Shown: positions 21,210 to 39,510 of the stretch, piece by piece
Position numbering within the stretch: position 1 is the stretch's first letter
Layout: every line of letters starts with the position of its first letter
NCBI GenBank assembly: GCA_001584585.1
Contig: LSYV01000055.1
Coordinates: 421,811-468,868 of the forward strand
Origin: Gonium pectorale
Lineage: Eukaryota; Chlorophyta; Chlorophyceae; Chlamydomonadales; Volvocaceae
Reading direction: 5' to 3'
Length of the DNA stretch: 47,058 nucleotides
Position numbers and translations under genes: made by a program
Notes under the pieces: model-generated
Seen by the model: only the letters and a program-made list of their open reading frames with translations
Told to the model about the DNA's origin: nothing
The model's database searches: none

Positions 21210-23485
21210 AGGCGGCGGCGCCTGCGCACGTGCGCTGGCGGCTCCCGTGGGTGGAGTGAACGGCGAGCGGAGCTGGTGTGCGCGGCTCCCGGGTTTTCAG
21301 ACTGCACGGGCCTCGTGGCGGCCCTGGCGGAAGGCGCGGAGGAAGAGGCAGGTTGGGCGGCACCCCAGGAGGGGAAGGAAAGGCCCCGATCGGGCACTGG
21401 TGCTGGTTCGGGTCCCGGTGTACAGCGCCGCACGGGCGCCTCTTGGGAATGCCGCCATACGGGAAGCGCTTTCTGTGTTTTTGTGCGTTCCTGGCGGGGA
21501 GGCCCGTATGCTACTTCGAGGTGAGGGGGGGCTGGGCGTGAAGCCGGCTCTTGTCCCAATCCCCTGCGTCGGCGCATGAGCCGCCAGAGGCTATTGTGAC
21601 CATGTGTATTTCGTGGGATCTGGAGCACACGCGTGCATCAGCTTCTGAATGCGTTGCGGTTCGTAGCGTGGGGGTTATGCCAAAGGCCGGTGCTCGCCGG
21701 GCCAGGGGCAAACGACAGGATTTTGCACCAAGCGAGAACTTGCCATGACCCATGAGCGGCTCTGTAGTGGTACTGCATGTCGTTGCGTCGTGGGCGGTGA
21801 ATGGGATGTTGCGCTTGTGGACGGCAGATACTCGCCCAGGGCCCGAGGGGTATTATCTCTCCGATACCGTGGCCGCCCGCGGCGGGGCGGTGACGAGCGG
21901 GGTGTTGTCGATGTGCGGCAGGGTTGCAGTCGAGTGTGCTTGGGTCACCTGGGTGTGATCACGAGGTATGCCGTATGCTGGGGGCGAGGGGCTATGCGCG
22001 GCCATGCGACATGCCGACCCACAAGCGAATCCGTGCACTTGAAAAGCAGAAGAGTACAGAAACTCGGCCCCCTCCTGGTGGCGCAGAACTGGGCACCTCG
22101 CTGGTGCCGTTCCTCAACTGTTAAACTGAATGCGCATGCGCAGGCACTGCGGCACCATCCCATGTATTTTCTTATTGCGGTGCCCCATTTGGGTTCCGGG
22201 TCCTCAACTGCGAGGTGGCCTTCGTGCCAGAGGTGTGCTGCTGGCTGGCTGTTGACTGTCTCCGACTAGCGTTGCGGCGCGCTACTTTTAACGTCTGCGG
22301 CCTGCGAGGATTTGCAAGGCCCTCCCAAGGAAGGCCTGGCCGCGGCAGCCTTGGGGCTTCGGCGGCCTGTGCGCGGCTGTTGGCCGCGGCACTCGGGCCC
22401 TGTGGAGCGTGTCTTGCCGTGTTGTATCGCCTCGATGCGTTCGTTCCGCCGATGCGGGGCCCGGCTCTGGGCTGCATGGGGCTCGGGGCGACGCGTATTC
22501 TGCTGCAAGCCCCGCTTGATGTAAGCCCCCTACCATACCCAATGCCCACGGATGGCGGAGCGGGTGAATGATGTTTACCGGTAGGCGTGGCGTGACGCGG
22601 CGACGGCCTCGGCCCCAGGACGGCGTGCAGGACTGCCGTGTGCCCGCCCTGTGCATTGGCGATCGTAATATTGTACATCGTACCCGAATGCCTATTCTGA
22701 GAGCGCTGGCCACAAGGCCTGACGCTGTACAGCTACCGCCGTTAGGTTCTTTCCCAACAGCAGCATTGCATACGAGCATGCCATTACTGACGACAGCGAG
22801 TCCTGGGCCCGAGTTTTGATGCTGGCGGGGCTGCCGCACCCACAGCGCACCCACGGTGTCCGGACCATGACGGCTTGGGCATGAACGCGCTAAGGAAGAG
22901 GCCATGAGGAACAAGCACCACAAAGGGTCAAGCAAGCCTCCCTTCGTCCGGGGTAATGTTACTGCCCGGCCTGCGTTGGCGCGTGCTTTAGGCTTCTCCC
23001 GCACGAAACCCTACCCGGGCGGCCCCTACCGACAAATCATGTACAGCCTGCGCGTTGTGCGAATGTGTGTGAGTCGTGTCATGTCTACGCACGTATGGGC
23101 TTCGAGGGTTTCTGTTTGCCAAGAATCGAGGATTTCGGAGCGTCGCCGCGTGCAACACCCAACCAACGGCTCGCGCGGGCTCTGCCAATAACAGTGGCGA
23201 TCATTTGGACGGCTTGCAGTCGGGTCGTGACGCCCGGATAACTGCCCGCGTCAACGAGGCCGGTGTAACTCTCGCTGTGACGCGCGCTCAAGAGGATGAA
23301 TACACTGATCAGCGCCACCCGCGCTACTCTAGGCCTCGCAGCACATTATTCATCGAACAGCTCTCGGAGCTGTGCAGTGGCCGCGCTGCCAGGTCAGAGT
23401 TCCGAAAGGTCGTTTCGGAAAGGCCGCCACCAGTTCGGTGCCAAGGCAACGCCCCTCAGTGGGTTGCTTGTGCTTCGTGACCCTC
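21210..23485. other. 2.3-kb gap between bZIP and isocitrate dehydrogenase
   Basis: This holds the bZIP 3'UTR. The first TGTAA I see is at 22520-22524, 1.3 kb after the stop, which would be long. No ORF in either strand shows a domain or a convincing splice chain. It seems to be 3'UTR plus intergenic DNA. Confidence 0.45.
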
Positions 23486-23492
23486 TATTAAA
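23486..23492 (+). promoter_or_regulatory. Possible TATA box of isocitrate dehydrogenase
   Basis: TATTAAA lies 55 bases before the ATG at 23547, allowing a very short 5'UTR. It could instead be chance if an upstream transit-peptide exon exists. Confidence 0.35.
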
Positions 23493-23546
23493 TCACTAAG
23501 TAGCAACTGCTGGGAACCTGCTTCCCCTTGGTTAGGTGTCCGCGCG

Positions 23547-29550
<6,004 letters not shown>

Positions 29551-31567
29551 GGAGGCCGAGGCGGACGCGCAGGTGGGGCTGCCGAGGAGGCGGGTCTGAC
29601 TGATGGTGGGGGTATGCTTGAGGTCGATGTGGAGGAGGCGGAGTACGAGGCGCGCGTACGGAGGAGAGGGCCCGCGAGAAGGGGGAGGCGCGAGGAGGAG
29701 GAGAGGAGGGAAGGAGGACTGGATGGAGAGCGCAGCTAGGGAGCCGCGGCCAGCGATGACCGTCTGGGCGAGAGAAGGCGCTGCGGGGTGCGGAGTCGGG
29801 GCAGAAATGGGAAGCAGGGGGGCGTTCCGGAGTGGCTGGCTGCCCGCGCGCAAGGTCGCGCGACAGGGGATCACCTGCTCGCCCGCCCGCCGTCGCGCAC
29901 CACAGCGTCCCGCGCCCGCCTCCCGCGCATTGACGCGGGGAGCGGGCGCGCATGTGAGGGGCGCCGTTCGCACGGGTGCGGGGAAGGGCGGGAACGGAGG
30001 GGGGTGGCCGCAGCGCCCAACCTCCCGGCCTGCCCCCCGCCTGCCCCCACCTGTCGTACGGTGTACGGCGTTGGCTGCACCCCGCCGAGGGCCCCTCCGC
30101 TCCATGCTGCGTATCTGCGTCTTTTGTGGGCGCGGGGCCACGCTGCCCTCGCCGTTGGAGGCCCAAAGCCGCCGGTTGCCCTCCGACGCCCTTTGCCCGA
30201 CGCGCCCACCCTGAGCTCCACCCGGGGATTCTCTCCCGCGCCTCCCTAGCGACTTCTTAATGCCCCGTAGATCTGTACATGTACACGCAAATGCGCCGTA
30301 CACGTGTGTAGGTGGTGTAGGTGGTGTCAGCTTTGCCCTGTGGTAAGAATGGTGGGTCTCCGATTATTCGATTGCGGAAGAATCGGCTGAAGAGATGTAC
30401 GAAGCGCCTCTCCTTGAAGCGGTGTGTGCATGTGTGTGTGCGTGGCCTGGCGGGGCGGTTGCGGCTCTTCCCGGTGGCCACTCGCGATTTGGGGGCCAGT
30501 GGGGAGAGACGTTGGGTGTCCGACCCCGATCCACGCAGCAGCAGAGAACGGACGCAAGCCAGCCCAGCCTGTTGGTGTGTGTTCCGTACGTGTGTATGCG
30601 GCTTGTGTGTGCGGGCCTGCGGGCACTTGGGTGGTGCGACGCGGGCGGAGCCCCCGAGGCGCGTGCGAGTTCATTCTTTTGGTTGCTCGACGTGTGTCGT
30701 GGTTTGTTTCTCCCTTCCTCGACTCGAGACAGAGCACATTGGCCGGGCAGCGGTCGTCCGGCGGCTTTGCTTGGCGGCTGCGTGGGTGGCAGTTTGTGCT
30801 CCATTCCGATTTCGGCAGCAGTATTCCGGGGCTGCGGCGGTGAGGTGAAGTAGGTCCGCGCAGCGGATCGGGCGCCCCGACTTCGGCGTCCATGCAATGG
30901 AACGTGCGATGGCCGCCCAAGCGCCGAAGCGTCAAGGTTCGCCCAGGCATCAGCATGGTTGGGGGCGCCTCTTGCATCATTACAAAGTAAAAGCCCGACG
31001 GAAAGGCCATCGTGCGTTTACCAGCGGCGCTCCTTTTGCGGGCCGGCACAATACCACGCCCCACAAGTCAGCATGACCCACGGGTCACAGCTCGGGCGGC
31101 AAGGACGCAGGGCTGGCTGCTACTGATTTCCGCCAATCGCATCAGCTGCTTCAATGTCTCAGTTGCGCTCCCGACAAGCAGAGACGCCTCGCGAATTGGG
31201 GGTTCCAGGTGGTTGTTGGTTGGTCGGTTGCGCAACCGCACGGTGGTTGACAGCGCCCTCGGGTCCAACAGCGTCAACGCGGGTTCCGCTGTTTCAGTCA
31301 GGGCTGGCCTGCGGGACGAAAGCTGTCATGGACACGTCACAGCGCAGCGTAGGTTGTGCGGGGGCTTGAGAACGACCCCAGGAGGGAAGCCGCGAGCGGC
31401 CTGGTCCATTCCAAGCAAGACACGGCGGCTTGTTTATCGAAGCATCTGACAAGGAATACCCGCGACCACACACGCTTGGCACACAGCCCAGCTCGGTGCC
31501 GCCCAATTCCCCGCCGTCGACTCCTAACCCCACCAATCTTCTCCCAAGACCGGCCCGCCGCCCCATC
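29551..31567. other. 2-kb gap between isocitrate dehydrogenase and the small secreted protein gene
   Basis: Contains the isocitrate dehydrogenase 3'UTR and the promoter of the next gene. I did not find a TGTAA soon after 29550. Open frames at 29600-30250 and 30320-30850 are GC-driven and lack domains or splice chains. A pocket at 30250-30330 holds short GTACA/TGTAC palindromic strings of no clear meaning. Confidence 0.45.
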
Positions 31568-33185
31568 ATGAGGCCCGCCCTGCTGCTACCGCTGGCGCTC
31601 CTGGCTGCCGCGGCTGCCGCCGCAACAGCCGAGATGACCGCCCCAGGTGCGCTGCCCTGCGCCCTCCACCTTCCGCAGTCCCCGCAAAGCCCGCATGCCC
31701 TTCTGGCACAGCACACACCGCGGCCCCGAGCAATAATGAAGCACCACCACCATCACACTACTGCCGTCGTGCCGCCGGCTGCTGGACGTGCCGGAAGTGC
31801 TGCTGTGCGTCACGCGCCTGCCATGCCATGCCATGCCATGCCCTCCCGCCCCGCCCCTCCACCGCCGAACGGTAACCGCTTCAGCGCCAAGCCGTGACGC
31901 AACCAAACCCGACGCCCGCGCCACGCTGCCGTGCCCCCTTGCCGGCGGCCCTCCCCCGGCCGGGCGTTCACCTATCACAGCGCCCTTCTCCCCCAACTTC
32001 CCCGACCCGCCCTAACAGAACGCCGGGTCACAATCGCCGCCGAGGATCTGCCGCTGCCCGTCGTCGCCCCCAACGCCGCCCCCGCCGCCGCCGCTGTCAC
32101 CGCCGCCGTCACCACCACCGTCGAGTCGGCGTCCCGCCCGTCCCTCTTCTCGTCCGTGCGGCTGCGGCGGCTGCTGTCGCCCATCGCGTGCGCCTCCCGG
32201 GTGGTCAAGTGCTCCGCCACCTACAAGCTGGACGGCAGGTGAGGCACGACGGGGCGACAGGCGGGCAGAGGCGGCGAGGCTAGGGGTAATCCGTAATCGG
32301 GTGCCTGGCGCGTGTGCCGCATAAACGGAGCAGTAACGGAACCGCAGCACGAGCGGGAATGCGGGAAGGTGGGGAAGGAAGGGGCCAGCAGCCGGCGCCC
32401 GGGTGGATCGGGCGCGGTGGGTGTGTTTGTGCTGAAGCCCGCAAAGGGTGTGTTGGAGCTCCCGGCATGGGCGGTGAAGACCGAAGAGGCGGTGGGGCGT
32501 GGGCAGGGCTGAGAGGGAGCTTGTGCGGACTGTGCGGTGCGACGGGGCGGGCGACAGAGGGAGCTCAACCGCGGGTGCCGGGTGGGTGGGGACTGAGAAG
32601 GCCAGGCCGTGCAGCTGCTGTGCATTGGCGAGAGGAGCCGAGAGCTGGGCGGCTTGGGCTATGGTGGGCATTTGACCTGGGCGGAGGGGGCTCGGGGAGG
32701 TGAGTGAGGGGCCTTGAGGAGCGCCCAGCCACCGGCACACCTGGGCACAGCGGCAATCCACGCACGTCTTTTGCGAGTGCCCGTGATACGAGCAGCTCCG
32801 GGACCAGTTTGAGGAGGCCTTGAGTTTTAGGTTTTAGCTATCATGAAGGAGGCTCCGCCAGCTGCAGTGAGAGCCTCTGTCTGGGGTACTAGACATTCCA
32901 TACGGCGTCACGCGCTGAATGATCCGCGGTAGAGACGGGGACCATGACCCGCCCCTTCATCCCAATATTTGCACTTCGTCCATGGGCCCCCCGCCTTTGT
33001 CGGACCTGTAACCTGCTACCTGTCCGCAACCCACCGACCTTACTTGAATCCCATACTTTGCCGCCTCCAGCCTGCGCAACCCGCCCATGCCCCACCGCTG
33101 CGGCCCCCGCCCTTCCCCGCCGCCCCCCCCCCACACACACAGGGTAAAGTTTAACTTCAAGGTTGCAGAGGGCAACGGCAAGTAA
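31568..33185 (+). CDS. Small secreted protein of unknown function (113 aa)
   Basis: Three exons, 31568-31646, 32019-32238 and 33143-33185, join in phase (1, then 2) and end with TAA. The first exon encodes a classic signal peptide (MRPALLLPLALLAAAAAAATA). The mature part has an Ala/Val/Thr-rich segment and two cysteines (SPIACASRVVKC), then alternating polar/hydrophobic residues (SATYKLDGRVKFNFKV) suggesting a beta hairpin. I do not recognise the family. Likely secreted or a cell-wall/ER protein. Intron 2 contains the decayed reverse-transcriptase scrap at 32754-32892. The last exon has only 14 codons, so its assignment rests on phase and sense; its duplicate at 45058 is degenerate. Confidence 0.6.
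32754..32892 (+). pseudogene. Decayed non-LTR reverse-transcriptase C-terminal scrap (copy A)
   Basis: The frame reads QSTHVFCECP then a stop, then YEQLRDQFEEALSF, with further stops and a deletion relative to copy B. The HVFxCP...LRxxF pattern resembles the zinc-knuckle tail found downstream of LINE-type reverse transcriptases. Only this tail is present; no catalytic domain was found upstream. Confidence 0.4.
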
Positions 33186-33669
33186 GGGCGCTGGCGCTGC
33201 CCTGCTAAACGAGCTCGCACGAGTTCATCCCCCCCTGTAGCGGTTCTCGACGAGGCACGCAACTTGTGTATGCGTGTGCGGCCGTTGAGAAAGCGAGCGT
33301 CCGAGTGTGAAAGCACGGTGAAAGCACGGCTTGTGCGAGTATGATTAGCGCGTGTTTGATTAGGTTTTGAAATTGCAGCTGATGTATGATGAGTAGGCGC
33401 GTCCGCGGACTCGCTTCAAGTACGGCAAAGGCGCATGTACGGCTCCTGCGTGGCGGCCAGCGCGTGGGGTCAGTACGAGAGGGCCGTACAACACCGTACT
33501 GCACAAGCACGGCACGGTGTCCGCCGATCCATCGTTGATGCTGGTGTGTAGGTGTGGTGAAGGAGGCGTGGAGGCGGCGGGCGCGGGTCGAGCTGGCGCG
33601 GAACGGCGCCAGGCTGCCGGCGCGGGTGTATACGAGCTGGCTTGGGACCGCCGTACGCCAACGGTCGCT

Positions 33670-33674
33670 TGTAA
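33670..33674 (+). terminator. TGTAA polyadenylation motif
   Basis: First TGTAA after the 33185 stop, giving a 3'UTR of about 490 bases. It is conserved in copy B at 45563-45567. Confidence 0.45.
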
Positions 33675-35112
33675 CAGCGACGGTACACGTCATCGGCTGC
33701 CGATTTACATGGCCACCACGCGCTGACTATTGCTCCGTGTCCAATGCACTACCGTGGCCACACTGCAATGGCCCATTGCATCCATGTTCCTCCTTCGCTG
33801 CGCCGCACTTCCATGCAGCAGAGAGGTTTCCTGGGCATCCCTGGCGGATATATGCAGACTCCGAGTCGTGGGTGGGCCGGGCTTCGCCACGGACTACAAC
33901 TGGGCCCGATGCATCCTGGCCACTTCGCTGTGGTCTGTCATGGACTGACGGTGCACGCCTTGAACGCAAAAGGCCCTGTACGGGCTGGCTGCCAGCATCA
34001 CATGAGTGTTAATAGTTTTGTCACGCTGACGAGGCTCGATGCCGGACCCATGGTATGCACACGCAGGCTTATCCTGACTCTGTATTGGGACTAAAAGAGC
34101 ACTCTTTCAACTGACCCAGAGTAAGCCACTTCCGGCATTCCTGGATCCAACAACGCTGTCGTGGCTAACATCAGAGTATCGTGGACCATGCCACCACACA
34201 CGCGCTGCAACCGCCACATGTCACCCGCCCAGCGGCACATACAAGCTCGCGCCTTCAGAGGTCCATCCACCGCATACAGCAGCGGACACGAGGCAAGATG
34301 ACTCACGTAGGTTATGCTTCGTGTGGCCGGACTACAAACTCGACGCACCGAGGGCATACCGAACGGGGCAGAGCCCTGTGGTGCCACGCGAGCTGGCCCC
34401 CTGAATGCCCAAGTTGATCCCTCTGCCCTACGCAAACTCCTCAGTTAGCCTGGCTGCCTACAGCGTATGTAGTCCCCTTAGGAACAGAGACAGCGGATGC
34501 TTACATACCCCCAAGAAGTACGCAGAGCCGCAACGGTCCAAAGCTGTTCACCAAAACTGCGAGCATCAACAAACAAACTCCTGGAGGGGGGAGAGGCAAG
34601 CCTGCACGCATGACGTGAGCGCTTGCACGTCCACTACAGTCACCATGCAAGAAGCATGCTTAGAAGATGCTACGTAAACTGCCTACCAACCTCACAGGCT
34701 TGCCTGAAACGTAGGCACTCAGTATGCGACCCACATGCACGAACACCACAACCGCGTTCTCTGACGACGCAACTGCCACTGACTCCCTGTGCTGCCACGC
34801 TCTCGGGCAAGCGTGCTCGGCCCCTTGGGCCGGCTCCACTCTGCTAATCTCCCACCTGACTCGGCGCCGACTCCAAGGTACGGCATGGGGCCCGTGGCAC
34901 GCCAACCAGACCATCCATGCGGCCAGAGCAGCATCACACCAATACAGAGGTCATATGCATCTTGTCTTTCCGAACTGCCGCAACGAGTCACCACAGACCT
35001 GTGCAAAAGATATCAACACAGCCAGAAACCCTCAGACAGCCAGGCATTCCGTTAGGCCCTTGCGTCTCCTCAGGTCGCAGCAAACCCGAATCCTCCCCGC
35101 CTTCTTCACACC
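33675..35112. other. Gap: tail of duplicated segment and downstream region of the 35113-37223 gene
   Basis: Bases up to 34812 belong to duplicated copy A. The rest, 34813-35112, should be 3'UTR of the minus-strand gene. A TTACA at 34501-34505 (TGTAA on the minus strand) could be its poly(A) signal. No ORF here looks coding. Confidence 0.45.
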
Positions 35113-37223
35113 TCAAACCATTGAGCACTTTGTCAACGACGTCAGGTGGGAAGTCCCCTGCTGCCCTTGCGCCCATGAGCGAATGAGCTCGAAGGCGGCC
35201 AACGGACGCTCCTCGGACGGGAGTGAGGGGATGACCGATTCCAGCTGCTCATGTAGCATGCAGGGAGGCTGAAGCCTCTCACGCAGGCGGCGCATCCACC
35301 CCTGCTGCGGCTCCGGAACCTCATCCAGCGTCAGCGACCGCTTGCTAAGGTTGGGGAGCGACTGAAGGTGCCGCGCCTGCATGTAGTACGCCGTGGTCGG
35401 CGCGAGCCCCTTCCACCTGATGAGCTCCCCGCCGCGCAGGGCGTACAGGTTGTGGATGACGCCATCGGTACAGTCCAGCAGCACGGGCGACGGGGCGTAG
35501 GCGTTCGCCGCCAGCAGCACCATGATGGCCTGCCCCTCGCACTCGTCCAGGGTGCCCTGCAAATATGAAAACCAGGAAGCGAGGAAGCTCGCACCGGGAC
35601 CCTTTGGCTGTCCCCGCTATTGCACGTGTAGTCACGAGGTCCTCTCCAGCAGGCTGGGGCCTCGCTCCATGCCAACCCCACCTCACCCCCTGCAGTAATG
35701 CCCACCCCAAACCTCCATCCAAGGGTCCCTCGCCACGTCAGCCTTCGCCCCGCCGAAGACGCCGGCTAGCGCCGATCCATTCCTACCGGCGGCTTGATGT
35801 GCACGTATACGATGCGGCACTGGGTGATTGCCGAGCAATCCATCAAGCCGTACGGTGCCACGCAGCCGTCAAAGATGCCCTCGTACTCTTTGTTGCCGAC
35901 CTGAATCGTGAGGCCGTCAGAGACATAGCTGTGGACGTCGTACACCGCATAGCCGTCGCGGCCGAACCTCACACCCAGCCGCTCGAGCTGGTGCTTGTGG
36001 TGCCGCAGCAGCGCGGGCGTCTCGGTGTTCTCGTCTCCCGAGCTCCAGGTGAAGTCGCCGCAGGTGTCCGTGTCCTTGGGGACCTTCAGCTCATCCTCTG
36101 CAATTATGCTCCCGTCGATCGCAGTGATATCCAGCTTGCCCAGCAGGCCGTAAGCTGCGGACTTGGACACTCCTGAAAAGGGCTGGATTTCGTTGGCAGG
36201 GAGCTGAGCGTCGAACTCTGCACGAACCGCCTGACGCACAGCGGCAACCATGTCTGAGGAGGGCACGGGGCGAAAACGCAGGGAGCCAATAAAAATAAGG
36301 CGGGTCGGGAGCCAATCGGCTCGTGTGGCCTGCAACCCCTCTCTGGGGGAGCCTGTAATCTGTATCTGTATCAGGGACCGCAGAGCCAAGCCTTCAACGC
36401 TGGCAGGGGCCGCATGTGAGAAACACAGCCTGCTCATGGGCTAGATCGGATTTGCCGCGAGCAATAGAATGAAGAGATTGCCTGGGTGCCTCCTGGGACC
36501 AAGCAAGGTGGCTCCACAGCCATCACTTGTTGCACAAAGAGGGTGCAAGTACATCTGGATATCCGCCTGGGTGTTGGTAAGGAAACGGTTGCTGCGCGCG
36601 GGAAAGAGAGGCCGCGAGGCTTCCAACCTTCAGGTGCATGCCCGCTAACCACAAAAGCACATAGCCACCACAGCCAGCACGGGCGATGCTCGCAATCATG
36701 GTCTCAGCAGCATTGTACAGCCACATTTACACAATCGCATACTGCAGGGGCAAGCACTGTCCACACCAGCAGACGAAACCCCAGGAGGTCATTTCATCGT
36801 AAACCGTCCCTGCCATAATCCGTGCAAGTGAAGCTCCCAACCACCCGAAGCGGGGCCTGCCTCCGCGAATGTGGCAGGCACGGTGTCACGGTGTCAAACC
36901 AACGCCCAAAGCTCCAAGTCAGCACTAGTCCCGCCGCGCGTACCCTCTGCGCTGAGTGGGCCAGCTGCAGTTGGCGCAGGGCCGAGCATTCTTGCTGGGG
37001 TAGGGGGAAACGACGTGTGTGAATGGGAAGCGCCTGGCAACGACAGCGCGCAGGACATCTCCTCACCCCACACGTTGATCTTCGTCTTCATGAGCTCCAG
37101 AAGCACCGCCCGCCAAAGCCGCTTCTCCTCCTCGGTAATGGTCGGGTCCTCGATTTTAGCCTCCACCTTTGCTATTTCGCGCTTCACCTCGGCCAGTTCC
37201 TGCCGCTGCAGAGCCTCGGCCAT
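35113..37223 (-). CDS. Coiled-coil protein with possible PD-(D/E)XK-like C-terminal domain (355 aa)
   Basis: Exons on the minus strand: 37223-37067, 36253-35787, 35556-35113; phases 1 and 0 fit. The N-terminal ~50 residues are charged and helical (MAEALQRQELAEVKREIAK), predicted coiled coil with an EEEKRLWRAVLLEL motif. After a central region, residues ~180-225 read GIFDGCVAP...IVYVHIKPP then DECEGQAIMVLL. The order is an acidic residue, a strand ending HxK, then a helix with an invariant-looking Gln. That resembles the PD-(D/E)XK nuclease core, with His replacing the Glu of ExK. It continues PVLLDCTDGVIHNLYAL. I recall similar multi-copy proteins in green algae, some Crinkler-like, but cannot name the family. 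Function and location are unknown. The next intergenic region contains repeat-element debris, which suits a mobile or expanded family. Confidence 0.65.
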
Positions 37224-37340
37224 AGCAATAATTGTTCTCCTATAGACGTCGATCGGAATGTGCACGGTTTCTAAAGCCAGGGCCTGCTTAACAACAGTAT
37301 TGCCAGTGGCTCCAGCAGTCAGTCTGTGCCTGGGAAAGTT

Positions 37341-37600
37341 CGGGGCCCTTTCTGGCTACTGTATCTTCCGTCGGGGCGATTCGTTTGGCCCGACGAAAAA
37401 GCTTGAAATTCGACGAAGTTTTTCGTCCGGGGACGCCCTCCGAATGGGCATTTATCGTCGTATCCATAGACGGAGCCCCTTTCCGGGGCTGGGTTTTTCG
37501 TTAGAGCACCCCTTCTCACTGCCCCCATTTTTCGTCTGGGCCCGCCCCAAAAGGGGCGAAAAAACGTTTAAGATAGCCAGCCCAGGGTTTTGACACGGCG
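37341..37600. repeat. Dispersed repeat element, copy 1
   Basis: Shares with 39330-39510 a series of motifs in the same order: ATTCGTTTGGC, a TTTTC..GTCCGGG block, CATTTTTCGT, and a closing CGAAAAAACGTTTAAGATA. It has no ORF of note. It lies just upstream of the 35113-37223 gene. Confidence 0.6.
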
Positions 37601-37884
37601 CCCCGCCCAAACTTTGAACCCAGAGCTCCGTTTTCGATGGTAATTATTGTATCAATGAATTGCTTTCGTTAAACACTATTGAGGAATAATGAATACAGTT
37701 CTACTATCGAGGACTCGGTGTTCTGAGCCCCTCAATAGCGAACATGTCGCGCGCCGACTGAGTGACGTGTGGCGGGGGCCCTGTGTCACCCGCGCCTCCC
37801 ATCTGTGGGTTCTGCGGACGTGTGGTTGCCGCTGCGTTCAACGTGCTTGCACGCGTACGAGTCCATATCGTACGCGGCGGCGGC

Positions 37885-38253
37885 ATGCAAGTCGACGAAG
37901 TCGGCGGCTTGCACGAACGTGCCTGTGGAGTGCAAGGCGCGCTGCCGAGCAGGTCACAACCAACGTGTGGCGCTACTGCTACCTGGACCACCTGCAACGC
38001 AGCCGCCCGGACCACCCTGACCAGCACAGTAGTCGATAAGCTCGCCGTGAGCGGGGAGGAGTTTGATGCTGTGCTGAAGGCAGAGAAGATGGGCGACAGG
38101 ACTGCGGCCAGGGTCGCTGAGCTGGCCAAGGGGGCTGCGCAGCTTGCCGAGCGCGCCTCGAGCTTCTGGCGGAAGGTCATCGCGAACCCTGATCCCGCGG
38201 GCGAGCCTAAGGGTCATGGGCATGATGTTGCCACACCCCGCCGCAGTCTGTAA
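37885..38253 (+). CDS. Possible orphan ORF, unrecognised
   Basis: An ATG-initiated 122-codon frame. The C-terminal half is helical and protein-like (VDKLAVSGEEFDAVLKAEK; AARVAELAKGAAQLAERA). The N-terminal half is less convincing and a minus-strand frame is also open here. It lies between two copies of a dispersed repeat and may be a remnant of a mobile or broken gene. No domain recognised. Confidence 0.25.
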   Translation: MQVDEVGGLHERACGVQGALPSRSQPTCGATATWTTCNAAARTTLTSTVVDKLAVSGEEFDAVLKAEKMGDRTAARVAELAKGAAQLAERASSFWRKVIANPDPAGEPKGHGHDVATPRRSL

Positions 38254-39329
38254 ATCCATGCCAAGTTCGTTTCACCGTGCATGCCACCGTCTTGCGTGCA
38301 TAAATTGGTAACCGATACAACCCGGCGTGCTTACGCTGCGTCTCTAGCCTGACGGGTACCTGTAACCTAACCTAACTCAAGCCTGGCCCACGGGTCCCTA
38401 ATTGCAGTAACCTGCGCAGGACGGAAGCGGGCCCGGACCTTGCGGCACAGATAGGGGATGGCCTAGGCTGATGTCACGAGATTTGGCGTCTTGTTGCGTA
38501 CCGAACCGTTTACTTAGCTACAGCGAGCCAGGGGAGACGGCTCCCCTGCAGCGAGCCGTCACCAGGCCAGGTCACAGGTCATGGGCCCCAGCCAGGCCCC
38601 CTGCCTACGGGGAATCATTGTCATGCTAAGTGCTCTTTGCATTAGCCATGTAGGTGCGGCCCGCACTAGCTGCACAAGCGCTCATGCAACCCTCTCCCAA
38701 CCATGCGTTCCCCGGCAGTGGGCAAGTCGAGCAGGGCTCATACCCCTCGACCGTCCCTTCCCCCTACAGCCCCGCATCCGTGGCATTCGCCGTATCGCCG
38801 ACCTTTCGTTCAAGTGATCGAACTTTGAACTATGCATGGCCATCCGACTTGGCATTCGCAGTTTGCACGCTCATGGCCGGCCATCCCCGCGTACAGGAGC
38901 GGTCGTGGAAAGGGCCTGCGTCCCCTGAAAGGGGACCGGCCCGCCCCTCATCTCTTCAAGCAGCAGTCTCACAACTCTCACACGCCACGCTAATGCCTCA
39001 TAACAGCCTGGTTATCTTCCATTTTGGGGATTCGTCAGGCCGCACGTTTCCCCTTCCTCCGGAGGCCACGAAATTCGTTTGGCTGGGGACGATTTCGCCC
39101 CAACGGGACCGTGCCGTTTTCGTAAACGTTTCGAGGGGTGCTGCCAGTGGTGCAAACGAAAACCGAAGCATCACACACATAAGCACCTGATACTTCACCG
39201 CCCATCAGGATCACCACGAAACCGGTGTTAATGAATCACAACTGAGCACCTGGGCACACATCCAAGCAGGGGCCTTGTGAGATGTTGCCGCGGCCTTCCA
39301 TGATTGGCGGCAGATGGGACCGGACCCGT

Positions 39330-39510
39330 ACGTTTTGGGCTGTTTGCGGACCCTGGAATTCGTTTGGCTGACGACGATACGTGGCCTATCAGAACCTCAG
39401 TTTTCTCAAGTCCGGGTCAAGTTTGCCCTCTCATTTTTCGTAAATCATGTCCACAACAAGGGGTGTTTTTCGAAAAAACGTTTAAGATAACCAGGCTGCC
39501 TCATAAGGAC
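39330..39510. repeat. Dispersed repeat element, copy 2
   Basis: Matches 37341-37600 (AATTCGTTTGGCTGACGACG; CATTTTTCGTAAA; ending CGAAAAAACGTTTAAGATA). A third, partial relative at 39020-39140 has AAATTCGTTTGGCTGGGGACG and TTTTCGTAAACGTTT. Confidence 0.6.

Larger units (their letters stand above)
32476..34812. repeat. Duplicated segment, copy A
   Basis: This segment is nearly identical, apart from small indels, to 44368-46770. It starts inside intron 2 of the small secreted protein gene at GAAGACCGAAGAGG. It includes the retroelement scrap, the last exon and the 3' region, and ends at CTCTCGGGCAAGCG. Because the exon is intact here, this copy is probably the source. The ends show no inverted repeats. 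Confidence 0.9.

Noticed and set aside
32220..32761. 249-codon minus-strand frame (32012-32761) over the small secreted protein gene
   Set aside because: It covers the antisense of exon 2 and of the retroelement scrap. Its similarity to 43601-44521 only reflects the duplicated DNA.
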